A stretch of 64,000 nucleotides of DNA from positions 1 to 64,000 of the forward strand of contig NZ_JAHVJO010000005.1 in the NCBI RefSeq assembly GCF_019801215.1. Reading direction: 5' to 3'. This stretch comes from Fictibacillus nanhaiensis. Lineage in GTDB: Bacteria; Bacillota; Bacilli; Bacillales; Fictibacillaceae. The notes below the pieces were generated by a model, which saw nothing but the letters and a program-made list of their open reading frames with translations, was not told the origin of the DNA and searched no databases. This document shows positions 41,071 to 50,435 of this stretch, in pieces (the stretch's first letter is position 1; every line of letters begins with the position of its first letter). The position numbers were made by a program, and so were the translations under genes.

Positions 41071-43500
41071 GTGGCAAAGAGAACAGAGCTCCGTCAACAA
41101 AAGAAACAGTCACGATGGATTCGGCGAACAGCTATTATAACCCTTATATTCTTCATGTCCAGCGTGACATTCGGAGGCGCCATGATTTATGCATATGTTA
41201 ACGGTACTCCGAAATTAACGGAAGAGTCTTTAAACGATCCGCAATCTTCCATGATCTATGATATGAATGACGAATTCGTCACGTATGTAACGAGTACCGA
41301 ACGAAGAGAGTATGCCAAAATAGAAGACATCCCTGAACTTGTCCAACAAGCATTCATCTCTACAGAGGATACCCGCTTTAAAGAGCACTTCGGAGTAGAT
41401 ATTAAACGTGTTTTTGGAGCAGCTCTAGCGAACTTTCAAGATGGTTTTGGTGCTGAAGGCGCAAGTACCATTACTCAGCAGGTCGTAAAAAACAGTGTGC
41501 TTTCTTCTGAAAAAACCATTGAACGTAAGGTACAAGAAGCTTATCTGGCTATACAGCTAGAACAAAAGTATACAAAAGAAGAAATATTGGAGATGTACTT
41601 AAACAAGATCTACTTTGGTGGAGGAGCTTATGGCGTTGCGACAGCCTCAAAAACATATTTCAATAAGCCTCTTACAGAATTAAATCCCGCTGAAGCTGCC
41701 TTATTAGCAGGTCTTCCACAAAGACCAAGCGGATACGACCCTTTCCTTCATCCTAAAGCAGCTGAGGAAAGACGTAATACGGTTTTAGAACTAATGTACA
41801 AAAATGGTGCAATCACACAAGCAGAGAAAGAAGAAGCAGTTAAAACGCCTGTAAAGGAGTCGCTTGTAAAGGAAAAAGCAAAACGGTTAAAATATGACGC
41901 TTTTATTCAAGAAGTGATTAAAGAATTAAAAGAGAAGGGCATTTCAGAGAGTGCTATTTATGAAGGCGGGTTGAAGATTTACACGACCCTTGACCCTAAA
42001 GCTCAGGCGCATACGGAAAAAGTATTGTCTACAGATGAGTTTGTAAAATACCCAAGCGAAAAATTTAAAGCGGGTGTAGCTCTGCTTGACACTCAAACAG
42101 GTGTGATTCGTGCGTTAGGGGGCAATCGAACAACCGGAGAAAAAGACATTGAGAAAGGATTTAACTATGCTACAGATACTTCACGTCAACCCGGATCAAC
42201 GATCAAACCTATTTTAGATTACGGTCCTGCAATAGAAAAGTTAAAATGGTCCACTTATAAACAAATAAAAGATGAAGAATTAAAAATCGGAGACTGGGAA
42301 GCGGGTAACTGGGATGATGAGTTCCACGGAGACGTTTCGATGAGAGAAGCACTCGTCAATTCCTATAACATCCCAGCCATTAAAACATTTATGGAAGTTG
42401 GTTCAGAAGATGCTGTTAAGTTTGCCAAACAATTGGGCATTCCGATTGAATCCGCACACCCCGCTTATGCTATCGGCGGATTTAAACACGGTCCTTCCCC
42501 ATTAGAACTTGCGGGAGCATATACCGCTTTCGGTAATAAAGGGGTTTACCATAAGCCAACCACCCTTCGAAAAGTAAAATTTACAGATGGATATGAAAAA
42601 AAGTTTGAGTCCAAACCTGTAGCTGCCATGCATGACTACACTGCTTATATGATTACAGATATGCTAAAAGACGTTGTTACACGAGGTACGGGAACGTTAG
42701 CTGCGATACCTGGTCTAGAAGTAGCCGGGAAAACAGGGACGACTAATATGCCTGAAGGGGTAGATATTGATAAAGGATCTACCGATTCCTGGTTTGCAGG
42801 TTATACCACTAACTATACAGCGGCCGTCTGGACAGGTTATGACAAGACCACAGCTGAGCAATATCTTACTCCTGAGGATCAGAAAATCGCTAAATATATC
42901 TTTAAATCAATTGTATCTGAGGTTTCAAAAGATAAAAAAACAGCTGGTTTTGAGAAACCTAAATCCGTAGAAGAAATCTACATTAATAAGGATACAGGTT
43001 TTATCACAAAAGATAAGAATGGATCTAACGTTATAAAAGAACTGATTGTAAAAGGAACTTCCACTAAAGATTTACTAGCTCCAGTCAAAGAAAAGAAGAC
43101 AAAAGAGCCAAAAAAGGATTTAAACAAAAAGAAAGAAGATAAAGAAAATGAGAAGAAGAATGAAGAAAATAAAGAAAAAGAGCAAGAGAAAAAGAAAGAA
43201 GACAAAAAGAAAGATACCGATACAGGCACAACCCCACCTAAACCAAAAGGTGATGATGAGGCTGATCCTCCTCCACCTCAAGATGACAAACCGGATGAAC
43301 CAGGAACGGATCCTAAACCAGAAGACCCTCCTCCAACAGAACCTGGAGAACCAGAAGAACCAAAACCGGAACCTGATCCTCCAACCACCGATCCTCCTCC
43401 ACCTCCTGCAGAGGGAGGTTCAGAGGGAGGTACTACCGGAACCGGATCTTCAAGTACTACGTCAAATGAGCAATCATCAACAAACGAACAAAAGAAATAA
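41071..43500 (+). CDS. ponA: class A penicillin-binding protein 1A
   Basis: An 809-residue bifunctional peptidoglycan synthase with an N-terminal membrane anchor (TAIITLIFFMSSVTFGGAMIY), a GT51 glycosyltransferase domain (ISTEDTRFKEHFGVD, GASTITQQVVKNS, AALLAGLPQRPS) and a transpeptidase domain with STIKP, SYN and KTGTT motifs. The C-terminal tail from about residue 675 is low-complexity: first Lys/Glu-rich, then Pro/Asp/Glu-rich, then Ser/Thr/Gly-rich. GTG start after AAAGGAAGAGTGCT. Gene symbol by family. Confidence 0.93.
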   Translation: MAKRTELRQQKKQSRWIRRTAIITLIFFMSSVTFGGAMIYAYVNGTPKLTEESLNDPQSSMIYDMNDEFVTYVTSTERREYAKIEDIPELVQQAFISTEDTRFKEHFGVDIKRVFGAALANFQDGFGAEGASTITQQVVKNSVLSSEKTIERKVQEAYLAIQLEQKYTKEEILEMYLNKIYFGGGAYGVATASKTYFNKPLTELNPAEAALLAGLPQRPSGYDPFLHPKAAEERRNTVLELMYKNGAITQAEKEEAVKTPVKESLVKEKAKRLKYDAFIQEVIKELKEKGISESAIYEGGLKIYTTLDPKAQAHTEKVLSTDEFVKYPSEKFKAGVALLDTQTGVIRALGGNRTTGEKDIEKGFNYATDTSRQPGSTIKPILDYGPAIEKLKWSTYKQIKDEELKIGDWEAGNWDDEFHGDVSMREALVNSYNIPAIKTFMEVGSEDAVKFAKQLGIPIESAHPAYAIGGFKHGPSPLELAGAYTAFGNKGVYHKPTTLRKVKFTDGYEKKFESKPVAAMHDYTAYMITDMLKDVVTRGTGTLAAIPGLEVAGKTGTTNMPEGVDIDKGSTDSWFAGYTTNYTAAVWTGYDKTTAEQYLTPEDQKIAKYIFKSIVSEVSKDKKTAGFEKPKSVEEIYINKDTGFITKDKNGSNVIKELIVKGTSTKDLLAPVKEKKTKEPKKDLNKKKEDKENEKKNEENKEKEQEKKKEDKKKDTDTGTTPPKPKGDDEADPPPPQDDKPDEPGTDPKPEDPPPTEPGEPEEPKPEPDPPTTDPPPPPAEGGSEGGTTGTGSSSTTSNEQSSTNEQKK

Positions 43501-43525
43501 CCCGAGTTATTCGGGTTATTTCTTT
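43499..43525 (+). terminator. terminator of the PBP1A gene
   Basis: AACCCGA/TCGGGTT stem followed by a T-rich run. Confidence 0.8.
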
Positions 43526-43611
43526 TGTTAACCATCTTAATCGCTCTAAATTCCATTTCAATTATTTCCTAAAATAATTTCCGGGGAAATTCGACTTTAT
43601 TTCCTATTCCT

Positions 43612-44100
43612 CTACACTTCTTGTTTAAGGATGCTTAGCCCTTTATTTGCAAGGAAAGACTGGATTTGCCCTTTATGATGTGCGTCATGTTCTACAAGAC
43701 CACTTATATATTCGCATAATGTAACCATCTCTCCACCCATCTCAATTTTCTCCTGCCAAATGGAACTCGGCACTTCTTCCAGCTTTTTTGCGACAACTAG
43801 TCGACATTCAATTACTTCATCGATAAGCTGGTTTTTCGAGATTCCTGACTTTGCTTCGTGAGCAGCTCGGTTGTTTATCTCCTCAACATCCACTTCTTTA
43901 AAAGGTATCTTTGATCCATTTACAAAATAAGCAACCCTTTCATCCCAGACGAATACATCCCAGGCTTTTATGTGAGCTATAATCTCACCTGTTGACCATT
44001 TACCTTCATTAATCGGAAGCAGCCAATACTCCTCAGGCATTTCCTTTAGCTGTTGAAGCCAGTTTGTAAACTCTTTGTACAGATGAAGTGTTTCAGTCAT
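43612..44100 (-). CDS. DinB/ClbS-like protein
   Basis: A 162-residue DinB_2 superfamily protein: LPINEGKWSTGEIIAHIKAWDVF carries the first metal His, and EHDAHHKGQIQSFL carries the last two (H-x3-H). Related proteins act as metal-dependent thiol transferases or hydrolases. The function here is unknown. ATG after AAAGGAGGACAAACC. Confidence 0.8.
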   Translation of the reverse strand: MTETLHLYKEFTNWLQQLKEMPEEYWLLPINEGKWSTGEIIAHIKAWDVFVWDERVAYFVNGSKIPFKEVDVEEINNRAAHEAKSGISKNQLIDEVIECRLVVAKKLEEVPSSIWQEKIEMGGEMVTLCEYISGLVEHDAHHKGQIQSFLANKGLSILKQEV

Positions 44101-44175
44101 GGTTTGTCCTCCTTTATTTTAGGAAACTTTTTCGAACCCACTAGGATTTTGTCCCTGTCACTCCTTCTCCTAGGA

Positions 44176-44183
44176 CATACACT
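44176..44183 (+). promoter_or_regulatory. possible mother-cell sigma -10 element
   Basis: CATACACT matches the SigE/SigK -10 pattern (CATACAnT/CATAnnnT) and lies 44 nt before the YjcZ-type start. The -35 is not clear. Confidence 0.3.
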
Positions 44184-44227
44184 GTAATTGAAAGCATAAG
44201 GCACAAGAAAGAAGGAGGAATTACAGC

Positions 44228-44431
44228 ATGTTTGGAAAGAAACAAAAACAACGTAACTTTGGCTATCCAGGCTATGGTTACGGTGGCTACGGTTACGGCG
44301 GCTGTGGTTATGGTGGTTATGGCTATGGCGGTTATGGCTATGGCGGCGGTGTGTTCGCTTTAATTGTTGTGCTTTTTATCCTTCTCATCATCATCGGTGC
44401 GACGGTGGGAGAAAAAAAATACTGTAGATAA
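44228..44431 (+). CDS. YjcZ-family sporulation protein
   Basis: A 67-residue protein with a Gly/Tyr repeat section (YGYGG repeats, residues 12-40) and a C-terminal hydrophobic helix [16 protein letters not shown], the hallmark of the YjcZ family found in spore-forming Bacillales. Likely a spore coat or mother-cell membrane component. Strong ribosome site GAAGGAGGAATT. Own terminator downstream. Confidence 0.85.
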   Translation: MFGKKQKQRNFGYPGYGYGGYGYGGCGYGGYGYGGYGYGGGVFALIVVLFILLIIIGATVGEKKYCR

Positions 44432-44463
44432 AGGCGAGAGGTTCTTCTCTTGCCTTTTTTTTA
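44431..44463 (+). terminator. terminator of the YjcZ-type gene
   Basis: AAGGCGAGAG/CTCTTGCCTT stem followed by eight T. Confidence 0.85.
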
Positions 44464-45462
44464 CCCCGTTTTTCGCTCATTTACAAAAACAAACGATTCG
44501 TTCTCAGAAACGGGTCTCTCCATCTTCCTTTCTCTCTTTTTCCCTTTTTTCCTGCCAGGCAATGTATTACCCGCTCTCTTTAATCCTTCTGACATAAAAT
44601 TAAAGGCCAATATAACAGCAGCAAAACTTAACACAGGAAAAAATACGAGCCACGGTGCAAGACTTAGCTGATAATAATGAATGCCCAAAAGACCTGCCCA
44701 TTCATTGGATAGTGAAAATGGTAATGGGAGATCTTCAGAGAACATTCGAATGACCGTTCCTCCAAAAAATATTCCTAATATACCGAGATGAGCTAATAAA
44801 AGCAACACAGCTATCACTTGCTGTACATACATTAGAAGAAGTTTAGGCCATAGATGAGGCATGATATGTTTAAACAATATTCTTAAAGGATTTCCACCCA
44901 TTAATTTTGCACATGTAACAAATTCTTCCCGCTCGATCAAACTGATTTCTTCTTTTATTAAAATAGAAGTGTTCGGTATAGCCAACAACACAATTATCAA
45001 TAATTCAAATATTACCTTTTCCCAAAAAGTATATTGCTCTATAGCTATGATGGGACCTAAGATAAAATAAACAAGCAAAGCAGCTGGCATATAGTAGGAT
45101 GCCTGTGAAATACCCCTTACTACAGAAAGCGTCTTTCCGGTCTTTAACAATAAAATCCCTCCGAGGAAAGAAAGAGCAATACGCAAAAAACTTCCTATAA
45201 ATGCAATTCCCAATGTGTATTTTGCACCAGAGATGATTTCATAAAACAGATCTCCCCCAATCCTATCACTGCCAAACCAAAATTCAGGAGACGGTTCAAA
45301 AGGAGCCCTATCTATTAAAGTTCCCTCTTCATCATAAAGAATCTGTTCTTCTTTAATGTAATTGTCCATTACAAATTGATGATACAAACTAAACGCTAGC
45401 AAACCTGCTATAAAAACAAAGCCTATTAAAAAGAAAGGTTCTTTCCATATATTTCGTATCAT
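44461..45462 (-). CDS. OppC/DppC-like ABC permease (second copy)
   Basis: A 333-residue integral membrane protein with about six helices and the ABC permease EAA loop EFVTCAKLMGGNPLRILFKHI. The N-terminal helix is followed by an extracellular LFGTD-like FWFGSDRIGGDLFYEIISG, typical of OppC/DppC permeases. It is a paralogue of the product at 46881-47888 (same layout, for example NIWKEPFFLIGFVFIAGLLA versus RIWIDPFFLVGFLFIAGIIT). Overlaps the OppB-like gene by 4 nt. No ATPase or binding protein is nearby. Confidence 0.83.
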   Translation of the reverse strand: MIRNIWKEPFFLIGFVFIAGLLAFSLYHQFVMDNYIKEEQILYDEEGTLIDRAPFEPSPEFWFGSDRIGGDLFYEIISGAKYTLGIAFIGSFLRIALSFLGGILLLKTGKTLSVVRGISQASYYMPAALLVYFILGPIIAIEQYTFWEKVIFELLIIVLLAIPNTSILIKEEISLIEREEFVTCAKLMGGNPLRILFKHIMPHLWPKLLLMYVQQVIAVLLLLAHLGILGIFFGGTVIRMFSEDLPLPFSLSNEWAGLLGIHYYQLSLAPWLVFFPVLSFAAVILAFNFMSEGLKRAGNTLPGRKKGKKRERKMERPVSENESFVFVNERKTG

Positions 45463-46313
45463 TTTTCACCCGTCCATTTAAACGTCGCTATTCTTCCCAG
45501 AGTGAAAAACAAAAACATGGGTACAAACAATAGAAGCATAGATATGGTAAAGATAGCAGGTTCTCCGTTATCTTTGATATAGGTTGTGATGCCGTGAATA
45601 TGGAACAAATATTCTACCATTAATAAATTTGAGAGCATAAACCATAGTATATTACGAGACTGGTGAAAAACACTTAGTAACGTATTTGGCAAAACGTGGC
45701 GCCATAGAATTTGAAAACGATTCATTCCTTTACTTTTTGCTGTATCCACATAAAGTTTCCCTAGTTCATCTTCCATATTAAGCAATAAGATACGTAAAAT
45801 AAGAAGTGTGGGTAAAACCGTTAAACAAAGAATAGGTACAAAATACGTTTTTTGGTCATAAAAAGAAACGAATTGAAACAATAAAATATTCGTCTTCTTA
45901 AAAAACCAAATAATAAAAAACTGCATGAGAATTACGATTAGTAAATCAGGAATGGATTCAAACACGAAAGAAAACAACCGGATTTTGTTTGAAACTCTTT
46001 GAGGCATTAAAAAAATAAAGAGGGCAAAAATAACACCTAACACTAGCGCAATAAAGAAGGCAGCAAACAAGAGTGTTAAAGAATAACTATAAATACTCCA
46101 AAATCCCGGGAATACCGGATACTGGCCACCCTTTGTAAAATAGAGAAGATCTGATGGATTTAAGAGCGACGTAATCAGCCCAAGCAAACCATCCACATAC
46201 ATATTCGCTTGAAAAGTCATTCCTTGAAACATAAAGGGAATGGCCCCTAACAAAATAATTCCGATAACAGAGAGTACAAATGAAAACAAACTGTCTTTAA
46301 TTATGTACGGCAT
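45459..46313 (-). CDS. OppB-like ABC permease
   Basis: A 284-residue membrane protein with about six helices and an EAA loop ELGKLYVDTAKSKGMNRFQILWRHVLP, partner of the OppC-like proteins beside it. It would form the second half of a permease heterodimer. The transported substrate cannot be inferred, since neither solute-binding protein nor ATPase is encoded here. 9 nt after the lipoprotein gene. Confidence 0.8.
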   Translation of the reverse strand: MPYIIKDSLFSFVLSVIGIILLGAIPFMFQGMTFQANMYVDGLLGLITSLLNPSDLLYFTKGGQYPVFPGFWSIYSYSLTLLFAAFFIALVLGVIFALFIFLMPQRVSNKIRLFSFVFESIPDLLIVILMQFFIIWFFKKTNILLFQFVSFYDQKTYFVPILCLTVLPTLLILRILLLNMEDELGKLYVDTAKSKGMNRFQILWRHVLPNTLLSVFHQSRNILWFMLSNLLMVEYLFHIHGITTYIKDNGEPAIFTISMLLLFVPMFLFFTLGRIATFKWTGEK

Positions 46314-46322
46314 AACTTCCCC

Positions 46323-46820
46323 CTATTCTTTATTCAGCTTTCTGTATTCATTTCTAGCTAGGTTATACTCCTTTGTACTAAATGGAATAACTAGAACTGT
46401 TGATATCTGCCCCTTACACCCATCCAGCATAAAACTCGCATTTGAATCAAAGATGTACATGCATTCAATGTCACCCGTTGGCATTCCATACGTTTTGTTT
46501 TTATTCTTAAAGATCGTTTTATCCTTACTGATATAATGGACCTCACTTGTTGTCGGTTCACCTGTTTTAGGAAATACTGTCATTTGCAGCTTACTTTCCT
46601 TATCTGCCTTAACATCTTCTAAAAAAGTAAACATAGGAGCCAAATGCTCCGCTTTCGTGCCGCCATCCATTAAATCCTCAAACTTTTCAGCGTTATTTTG
46701 TATCACTACATGATTTTCTTCAATGGCGTCTTTGATTGTAAACTCTTGTTCTTTTTCATTGTCAGAGCATCCTGCTAGATACAAACTTAAGATTACCATC
46801 ATTCCCCAGACTTTTTTCAT
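46323..46820 (-). CDS. lipoprotein of unknown function
   Basis: A 165-residue lipoprotein with signal MKKVWGMMVILSLYLAG followed by Cys (LAGC) and a hydrophilic mature part (NEKEQEFTIKDAIEENHVV). Too small and dissimilar to be an oligopeptide-binding protein. It lies between the two permease genes, so it may be an accessory of the same transporter. Confidence 0.75.
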   Translation of the reverse strand: MKKVWGMMVILSLYLAGCSDNEKEQEFTIKDAIEENHVVIQNNAEKFEDLMDGGTKAEHLAPMFTFLEDVKADKESKLQMTVFPKTGEPTTSEVHYISKDKTIFKNKNKTYGMPTGDIECMYIFDSNASFMLDGCKGQISTVLVIPFSTKEYNLARNEYRKLNKE

Positions 46821-46880
46821 TTTGCCCTCCTTGTTTTAAGAATGTTCCGTCTTTAAATTATACTATATTTTACCAAATGA

Positions 46881-47888
46881 TCACCCTGTCTTTTTTAAGA
46901 ATAAAAAGGAATAGGATGCTTCTTCTACTGAATGCTGAGGTGTCTTCTTCTTTACTGTTTTAGTAATCCGTCTTTTATCATTAAATGAACGAATTAATCC
47001 TTCAATCATAAAATTCATAGCTAAAATAGAAAGTCCAAATAGGAGAACAGGAAAGACCACTAAATGTGGAGCATAAGGGAGCTGCGCATAAAAACTTCCG
47101 AGTAAACCTGACCATTCAAAGGAAAGAGAAGTGGGAATCTCTTCAGGAAAGTCTAGGTCAAACACAAACACTTTTGAAAAAGTTCCTCCTATAAAAATGG
47201 CTAGTATACCTAGATGAGCGAGCAATGTTAAAGCTGCAATCGTTTGCTGCATAAATAAGAGCAGCACCTTTCCTCTCAATTGAGGAAGGACATGTTGAAA
47301 AAAAATGTGCCACTTGCTTCCTCCCATAATCTTCGCGTTTGTTACAAACTCTTCTCTTAAAACGATGTTGATTTCTTCTTTAATCAATACAGATGTTGAT
47401 GGAACAGCCACTGCAACCATAATGGTTATTTGAAAGATCACTTTTTCCCAAAATGTATACACTGGACTTTCAACAATGGGCAGCTCGAGAAAAAACACCA
47501 CAAGAACAACAGGCAAATAATAAAAAGATTGCGTGATTCCTGTTATAAAACGGCTTATTTCTGGTCTGAGAAACGATAGCAGGATTCCTCCAGCAAGACT
47601 GATCATCAGCCGAAGCAGTCCAATCAAAATCGCTAAACTTAACGTATATTTTGCTCCTGATAGTAGGATGTAAAATAAGTCTTGGCCGAATTGATCCGTT
47701 CCGAACCAATTTTCAGCGGAAGGCTTGAAGGGAGCTTTATCTAATAAAACACCGTCTTCGTCATATCGAATCTGCTCTTCTGGTATCACATTATCCATCC
47801 CATACTGATGATAAATACTAAATGTAATAATCCCTGCAATAAATAGAAACCCCACTAAAAAGAACGGATCTATCCAAATCCTTCTCAA
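46881..47888 (-). CDS. OppC/DppC-like ABC permease (first copy)
   Basis: A 335-residue permease with about six transmembrane helices, EAA loop EFVTNAKIMGGSKWHIFFQHV and extracellular NWFGTDQFGQDLFYILLSG. The TTG 8 nt after GAGGGG is used as start because it aligns with the N-terminus of its paralogue; the frame reads from a GTG 9 nt upstream. First gene of the minus-strand permease cluster. Confidence 0.83.
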   Translation of the reverse strand: MRRIWIDPFFLVGFLFIAGIITFSIYHQYGMDNVIPEEQIRYDEDGVLLDKAPFKPSAENWFGTDQFGQDLFYILLSGAKYTLSLAILIGLLRLMISLAGGILLSFLRPEISRFITGITQSFYYLPVVLVVFFLELPIVESPVYTFWEKVIFQITIMVAVAVPSTSVLIKEEINIVLREEFVTNAKIMGGSKWHIFFQHVLPQLRGKVLLLFMQQTIAALTLLAHLGILAIFIGGTFSKVFVFDLDFPEEIPTSLSFEWSGLLGSFYAQLPYAPHLVVFPVLLFGLSILAMNFMIEGLIRSFNDKRRITKTVKKKTPQHSVEEASYSFLFLKKTG

Positions 47889-47935
47889 CCACAACACCCC
47901 TCAAATTAAATAGCCTATTTATGTTATAGACGAAC

Positions 47936-47973
47936 AAAGGCCCCTCTTTTATTCAAAAGAGAGACCTTTTTTT
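47936..47973. terminator. terminator between the PPOX-like and permease genes
   Basis: AAAGG-CTCTTTT paired with AAAAGAG-CCTTT with a 3-nt internal bulge, flanked by T run on the right. Confidence 0.65.
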
Positions 47974-48397
47974 ACAATTCTAATGTTTGATGTGATTTTT
48001 TATCGGTATCATTCATTAATCTTATTAAGCTTGGTTTAATTTTAAGCAGAATATAGTTAGGGTCTTTCGGTCCTTCAAAATAATGTTTCATATGTTCTGA
48101 CCAATACTTTTCCTTCAAAGCCTCATCATCTTGAATCGTAGCCGTACCTTCCACTTCAAGATATGGATCTTCATAGCCTTCACCGTCATACCCGACTAAT
48201 AAATGCACATTTGGGTTTTCCTGAATCTCTTCTGCTTTATGTGTTTCTATACTTGTTGGTGTATAGAAGGTAAGCTCATCATGATAAAACGTCATGTACC
48301 TAGAATGCGGCTTGTTTTGTCTTACACTTGCCAGAACTCCAGTTTCTCTATCACCTATAACTTCTAATATTCTCCTCTTCAACTGTTCTTTTTCCAT
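47972..48397 (-). CDS. pyridoxamine 5'-phosphate oxidase-like general stress protein
   Basis: A 141-residue split-barrel flavin-binding protein resembling general stress protein 26: GVLASVRQNKPHSRYMTFYHD, LTFYTPTSIETHKAEEIQENP and YLEVEGTATI. Members bind FMN or related cofactors; the activity is uncertain. ATG preceded by AAGGAGTGGTAGAA. A candidate SigB promoter lies upstream, which fits the SigB control known for GSP26-type proteins. Confidence 0.85.
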   Translation of the reverse strand: MEKEQLKRRILEVIGDRETGVLASVRQNKPHSRYMTFYHDELTFYTPTSIETHKAEEIQENPNVHLLVGYDGEGYEDPYLEVEGTATIQDDEALKEKYWSEHMKHYFEGPKDPNYILLKIKPSLIRLMNDTDKKSHQTLEL

Positions 48398-48430
48398 TTC
48401 TACCACTCCTTAAAGGTTTTCTCCTTTACT

Positions 48431-48456
48431 CTACCTTTTAGGATGGAAAATAAAAC
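48431..48456 (-). promoter_or_regulatory. candidate SigB promoter
   Basis: Minus strand: GTTTTA, 14-nt spacer, AGGTAG. The -35 fits SigB; the -10 matches four of six consensus bases. Confidence 0.4.
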
Positions 48457-48478
48457 ATGAAGTTATGCATTGTTCTTA

Positions 48479-48949
48479 TTACCGTTTAGCAGAAGTCGAT
48501 TCTTGTAAGGCTTCTTTCTCCACTTTTTCCATGAAATCGTGCACCACTTTATCGTTGTTTTTATCACCCGCAATCTTTAACATAACTTTACCTAAAAAGT
48601 TAACGCCCTTATTTTGTCCGGTGTAGACAAAGCGTGTAGTCGTCTCATCGATCTTAATCATTGTAAAGGCTGCTTCGATTTCAAATGCTTTACCTAGCGT
48701 AAAAGCTATTTTTTGATGCTTTCTGTTTTCTGTATCTTCATATTCACGATATTCTACTACATATGTTTCTACTCTGCGGCCTTCCTTGTATGATTGTTGA
48801 TAAGTAGACCCCACCATACCTTCCTTTTTTTCAATCGGTGTATGCTGTACCACGTTCGGCATAATGCGCTTCAGGTTTTCATCATCAAAAAGCGCCCAAA
48901 CCGTGTCGATGTTAACAGGTATTACTCTTTCTTCATTCCAAGTAATCAT
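48479..48949 (-). CDS. SRPBCC (START-like) protein
   Basis: A 156-residue protein of the SRPBCC superfamily with a ligand-binding helix-grip fold: EERVIPVNIDTVWALFDDENL, GSTYQQSYKEGRRVETYVVE and a long C-terminal helix GDKNNDKVVHDFMEKVEKEA. ATG follows AGGAGGAAGA and overlaps the stop of the MerR gene, indicating a regulator-effector pair. It is a paralogue-like relative of the product at 49550-49978. Confidence 0.8.
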   Translation of the reverse strand: MITWNEERVIPVNIDTVWALFDDENLKRIMPNVVQHTPIEKKEGMVGSTYQQSYKEGRRVETYVVEYREYEDTENRKHQKIAFTLGKAFEIEAAFTMIKIDETTTRFVYTGQNKGVNFLGKVMLKIAGDKNNDKVVHDFMEKVEKEALQESTSAKR

Positions 48950-49293
48950 TCTTCTTCCTCCTCTTTTCCCCATTGCAGGAACTGATCTATTTCTTCTATT
49001 GTGTTTTTTAAATCCTCTATTTTTTTTTCGATGCCTAACTTTTTTTGAATAAGGATGGTTTCTAGATTCTCAAATGACTCATCTTCCATAACGGTTATCA
49101 TCTCTTGGATGGTAAAATTAAACTTGCGTAAACTTACGAGGATCATTGCGATTAAGTATGACCCATTATCATAATACCGGTAATTGTTTTTAGGATTGAT
49201 ATACGCAGGTTCTAATAGTTTCACGTCCGCATAATACCTTAATGTTTCCTTAGACAGCCCCGTCATTTTTGAAAACTCACTTACTTTGTACAT
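48946..49293 (-). CDS. MerR-family regulator
   Basis: A 115-residue regulator with a winged HTH (MYKVSEFSKMTGLSKETLRYYADVKLLEPA, then NNYRYYDNGSYLIAMIL) and a long dimerisation coiled coil (LGIEKKIEDLKNTIEEIDQFLQ). No Cys-rich metal-binding loop, so probably an organic ligand or no ligand sensor. Translationally coupled to the SRPBCC gene. Confidence 0.88.
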   Translation of the reverse strand: MYKVSEFSKMTGLSKETLRYYADVKLLEPAYINPKNNYRYYDNGSYLIAMILVSLRKFNFTIQEMITVMEDESFENLETILIQKKLGIEKKIEDLKNTIEEIDQFLQWGKEEEEE

Positions 49294-49549
49294 CTATTGT
49301 TTCACCACCTGCAAACCCATCATAAACCATGTTGTGCACCACAGAGTCAACACTGTTTTCTAAAGATAAATGAAATACATTCCTAATTTAAATTTAAAAT
49401 CATTTATACGTTAACTTGAATAGCTAGAAGAACAGTGTCAAACTTAAATGAAGATTATAGGATTTGTTACTTTTAAGAGATTTACAAAAGTATACCATTT
49501 GATACATATACATTTAATTTATTTTTATCTAAAGAGCGGAGGTTTATTG

Positions 49550-49978
49550 ATGAATGAGATTTTTTCAGAAACCGTTACCATTCATGGCAGTGTAAACGAT
49601 GTTTGGTATTATTTTATCCATCTAGAAGAAAATGCTTCAAAATGGATGAAAGGCATTCCTTTCATTGAAAAAGAAACCAAAGGTGACATAAAAGAAGGAA
49701 CAAAATTTGTATTCCAAGCTAGAGGAAAAGAACATTCTACCATTCTTACCGAATATGAACCGATGACTAAAGCTACGTTGACCTCTATACAAGGAAATTT
49801 TCAGGCTGATTACACGTATATGTTTTTACAAGAGAACGATTTGACGAAAATCACTCTTGTCGCAAAATGTGACACGAAAGGATTTTCAAAGTTATTAACG
49901 CCAGTAATTAAATGGGCAATTAAGAAATCGGATGCCGGTCAATTAGAAAACCTAAAACAAGCATTTGAAAATAGATAA
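49550..49978 (+). CDS. SRPBCC (START-like) protein
   Basis: A 142-residue SRPBCC protein: ETVTIHGSVNDVWYYFIHLEE, WMKGIPFIEKETKG and C-terminal helix KKSDAGQLENLKQAFENR. Same superfamily as the neighbour downstream of merR but on the opposite strand. The ATG 8 nt after GGAGG is chosen; the frame continues 102 nt upstream without a signal. Confidence 0.82.
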   Translation: MNEIFSETVTIHGSVNDVWYYFIHLEENASKWMKGIPFIEKETKGDIKEGTKFVFQARGKEHSTILTEYEPMTKATLTSIQGNFQADYTYMFLQENDLTKITLVAKCDTKGFSKLLTPVIKWAIKKSDAGQLENLKQAFENR

Positions 49979-50055
49979 AATAAAAAAGTACTTTAAAGGA
50001 ATGTATAAGGCGTAGGAGAACTATTAAATAAACTGATAAAAAGGTGGATGCTAAA

Positions 50056-50385
50056 ATGAACTTTAAAAATTATGAAGAATTCTGGCCATTTTATCTTTCA
50101 CAGCATAGCAAGCCATCAACGCGAGCGTGGCACTTTGTCGGTACGTCTTCTGTCTTTCTTTTTATTGTACTTGCGATTTGGAAAAGTCTTTGGTTTTTAT
50201 TAGCCGCACCCGTTGTAGCATATGGAATCGCTTGGTTCAGTCACTTTTTTATTGAAGGGAACAAACCCGCTACGTTTGGACATCCATTTTGGTCATTGCG
50301 TGCTGATTTCCGTATGTATCGCCTGATTCTGTTTGGACAGTTACAGCAAGAGTTACATAAAACAAATCAAAACACCCCTCTCTAA
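50056..50385 (+). CDS. Mpo1-like/DUF962 membrane protein
   Basis: A 109-residue protein with two hydrophobic segments and the DUF962 signature: FWPFYLSQHSKPSTRAWHFVGT, PVVAYGIAWFSHFFIEGNKP, FGHPFWSLRADFRM. The conserved His residues are those of the yeast Mpo1 dioxygenase family acting on 2-hydroxy fatty acids. The bacterial function is unproven. ATG 8 nt after GGTGG. Confidence 0.88.
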   Translation: MNFKNYEEFWPFYLSQHSKPSTRAWHFVGTSSVFLFIVLAIWKSLWFLLAAPVVAYGIAWFSHFFIEGNKPATFGHPFWSLRADFRMYRLILFGQLQQELHKTNQNTPL

Positions 50386-50404
50386 ACTAGAGATGGGGTT
50401 TATT
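50371..50404 (+). terminator. terminator of the DUF962 gene
   Basis: AACACCCCTCTCT pairs with AGAGATGGGGTT (bulges) followed by TATTTTG. Confidence 0.7.
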
Positions 50405-50435
50405 TTGTGTAAAGCGATAAAAACGAAATTATAAA

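Noticed and set aside
43148-43531. Long alternative frames in the PBP1A tail
   Set aside because: They arise from the low-complexity Lys/Glu- and Pro-rich 3' end of the gene in other frames; no start signal or family similarity.
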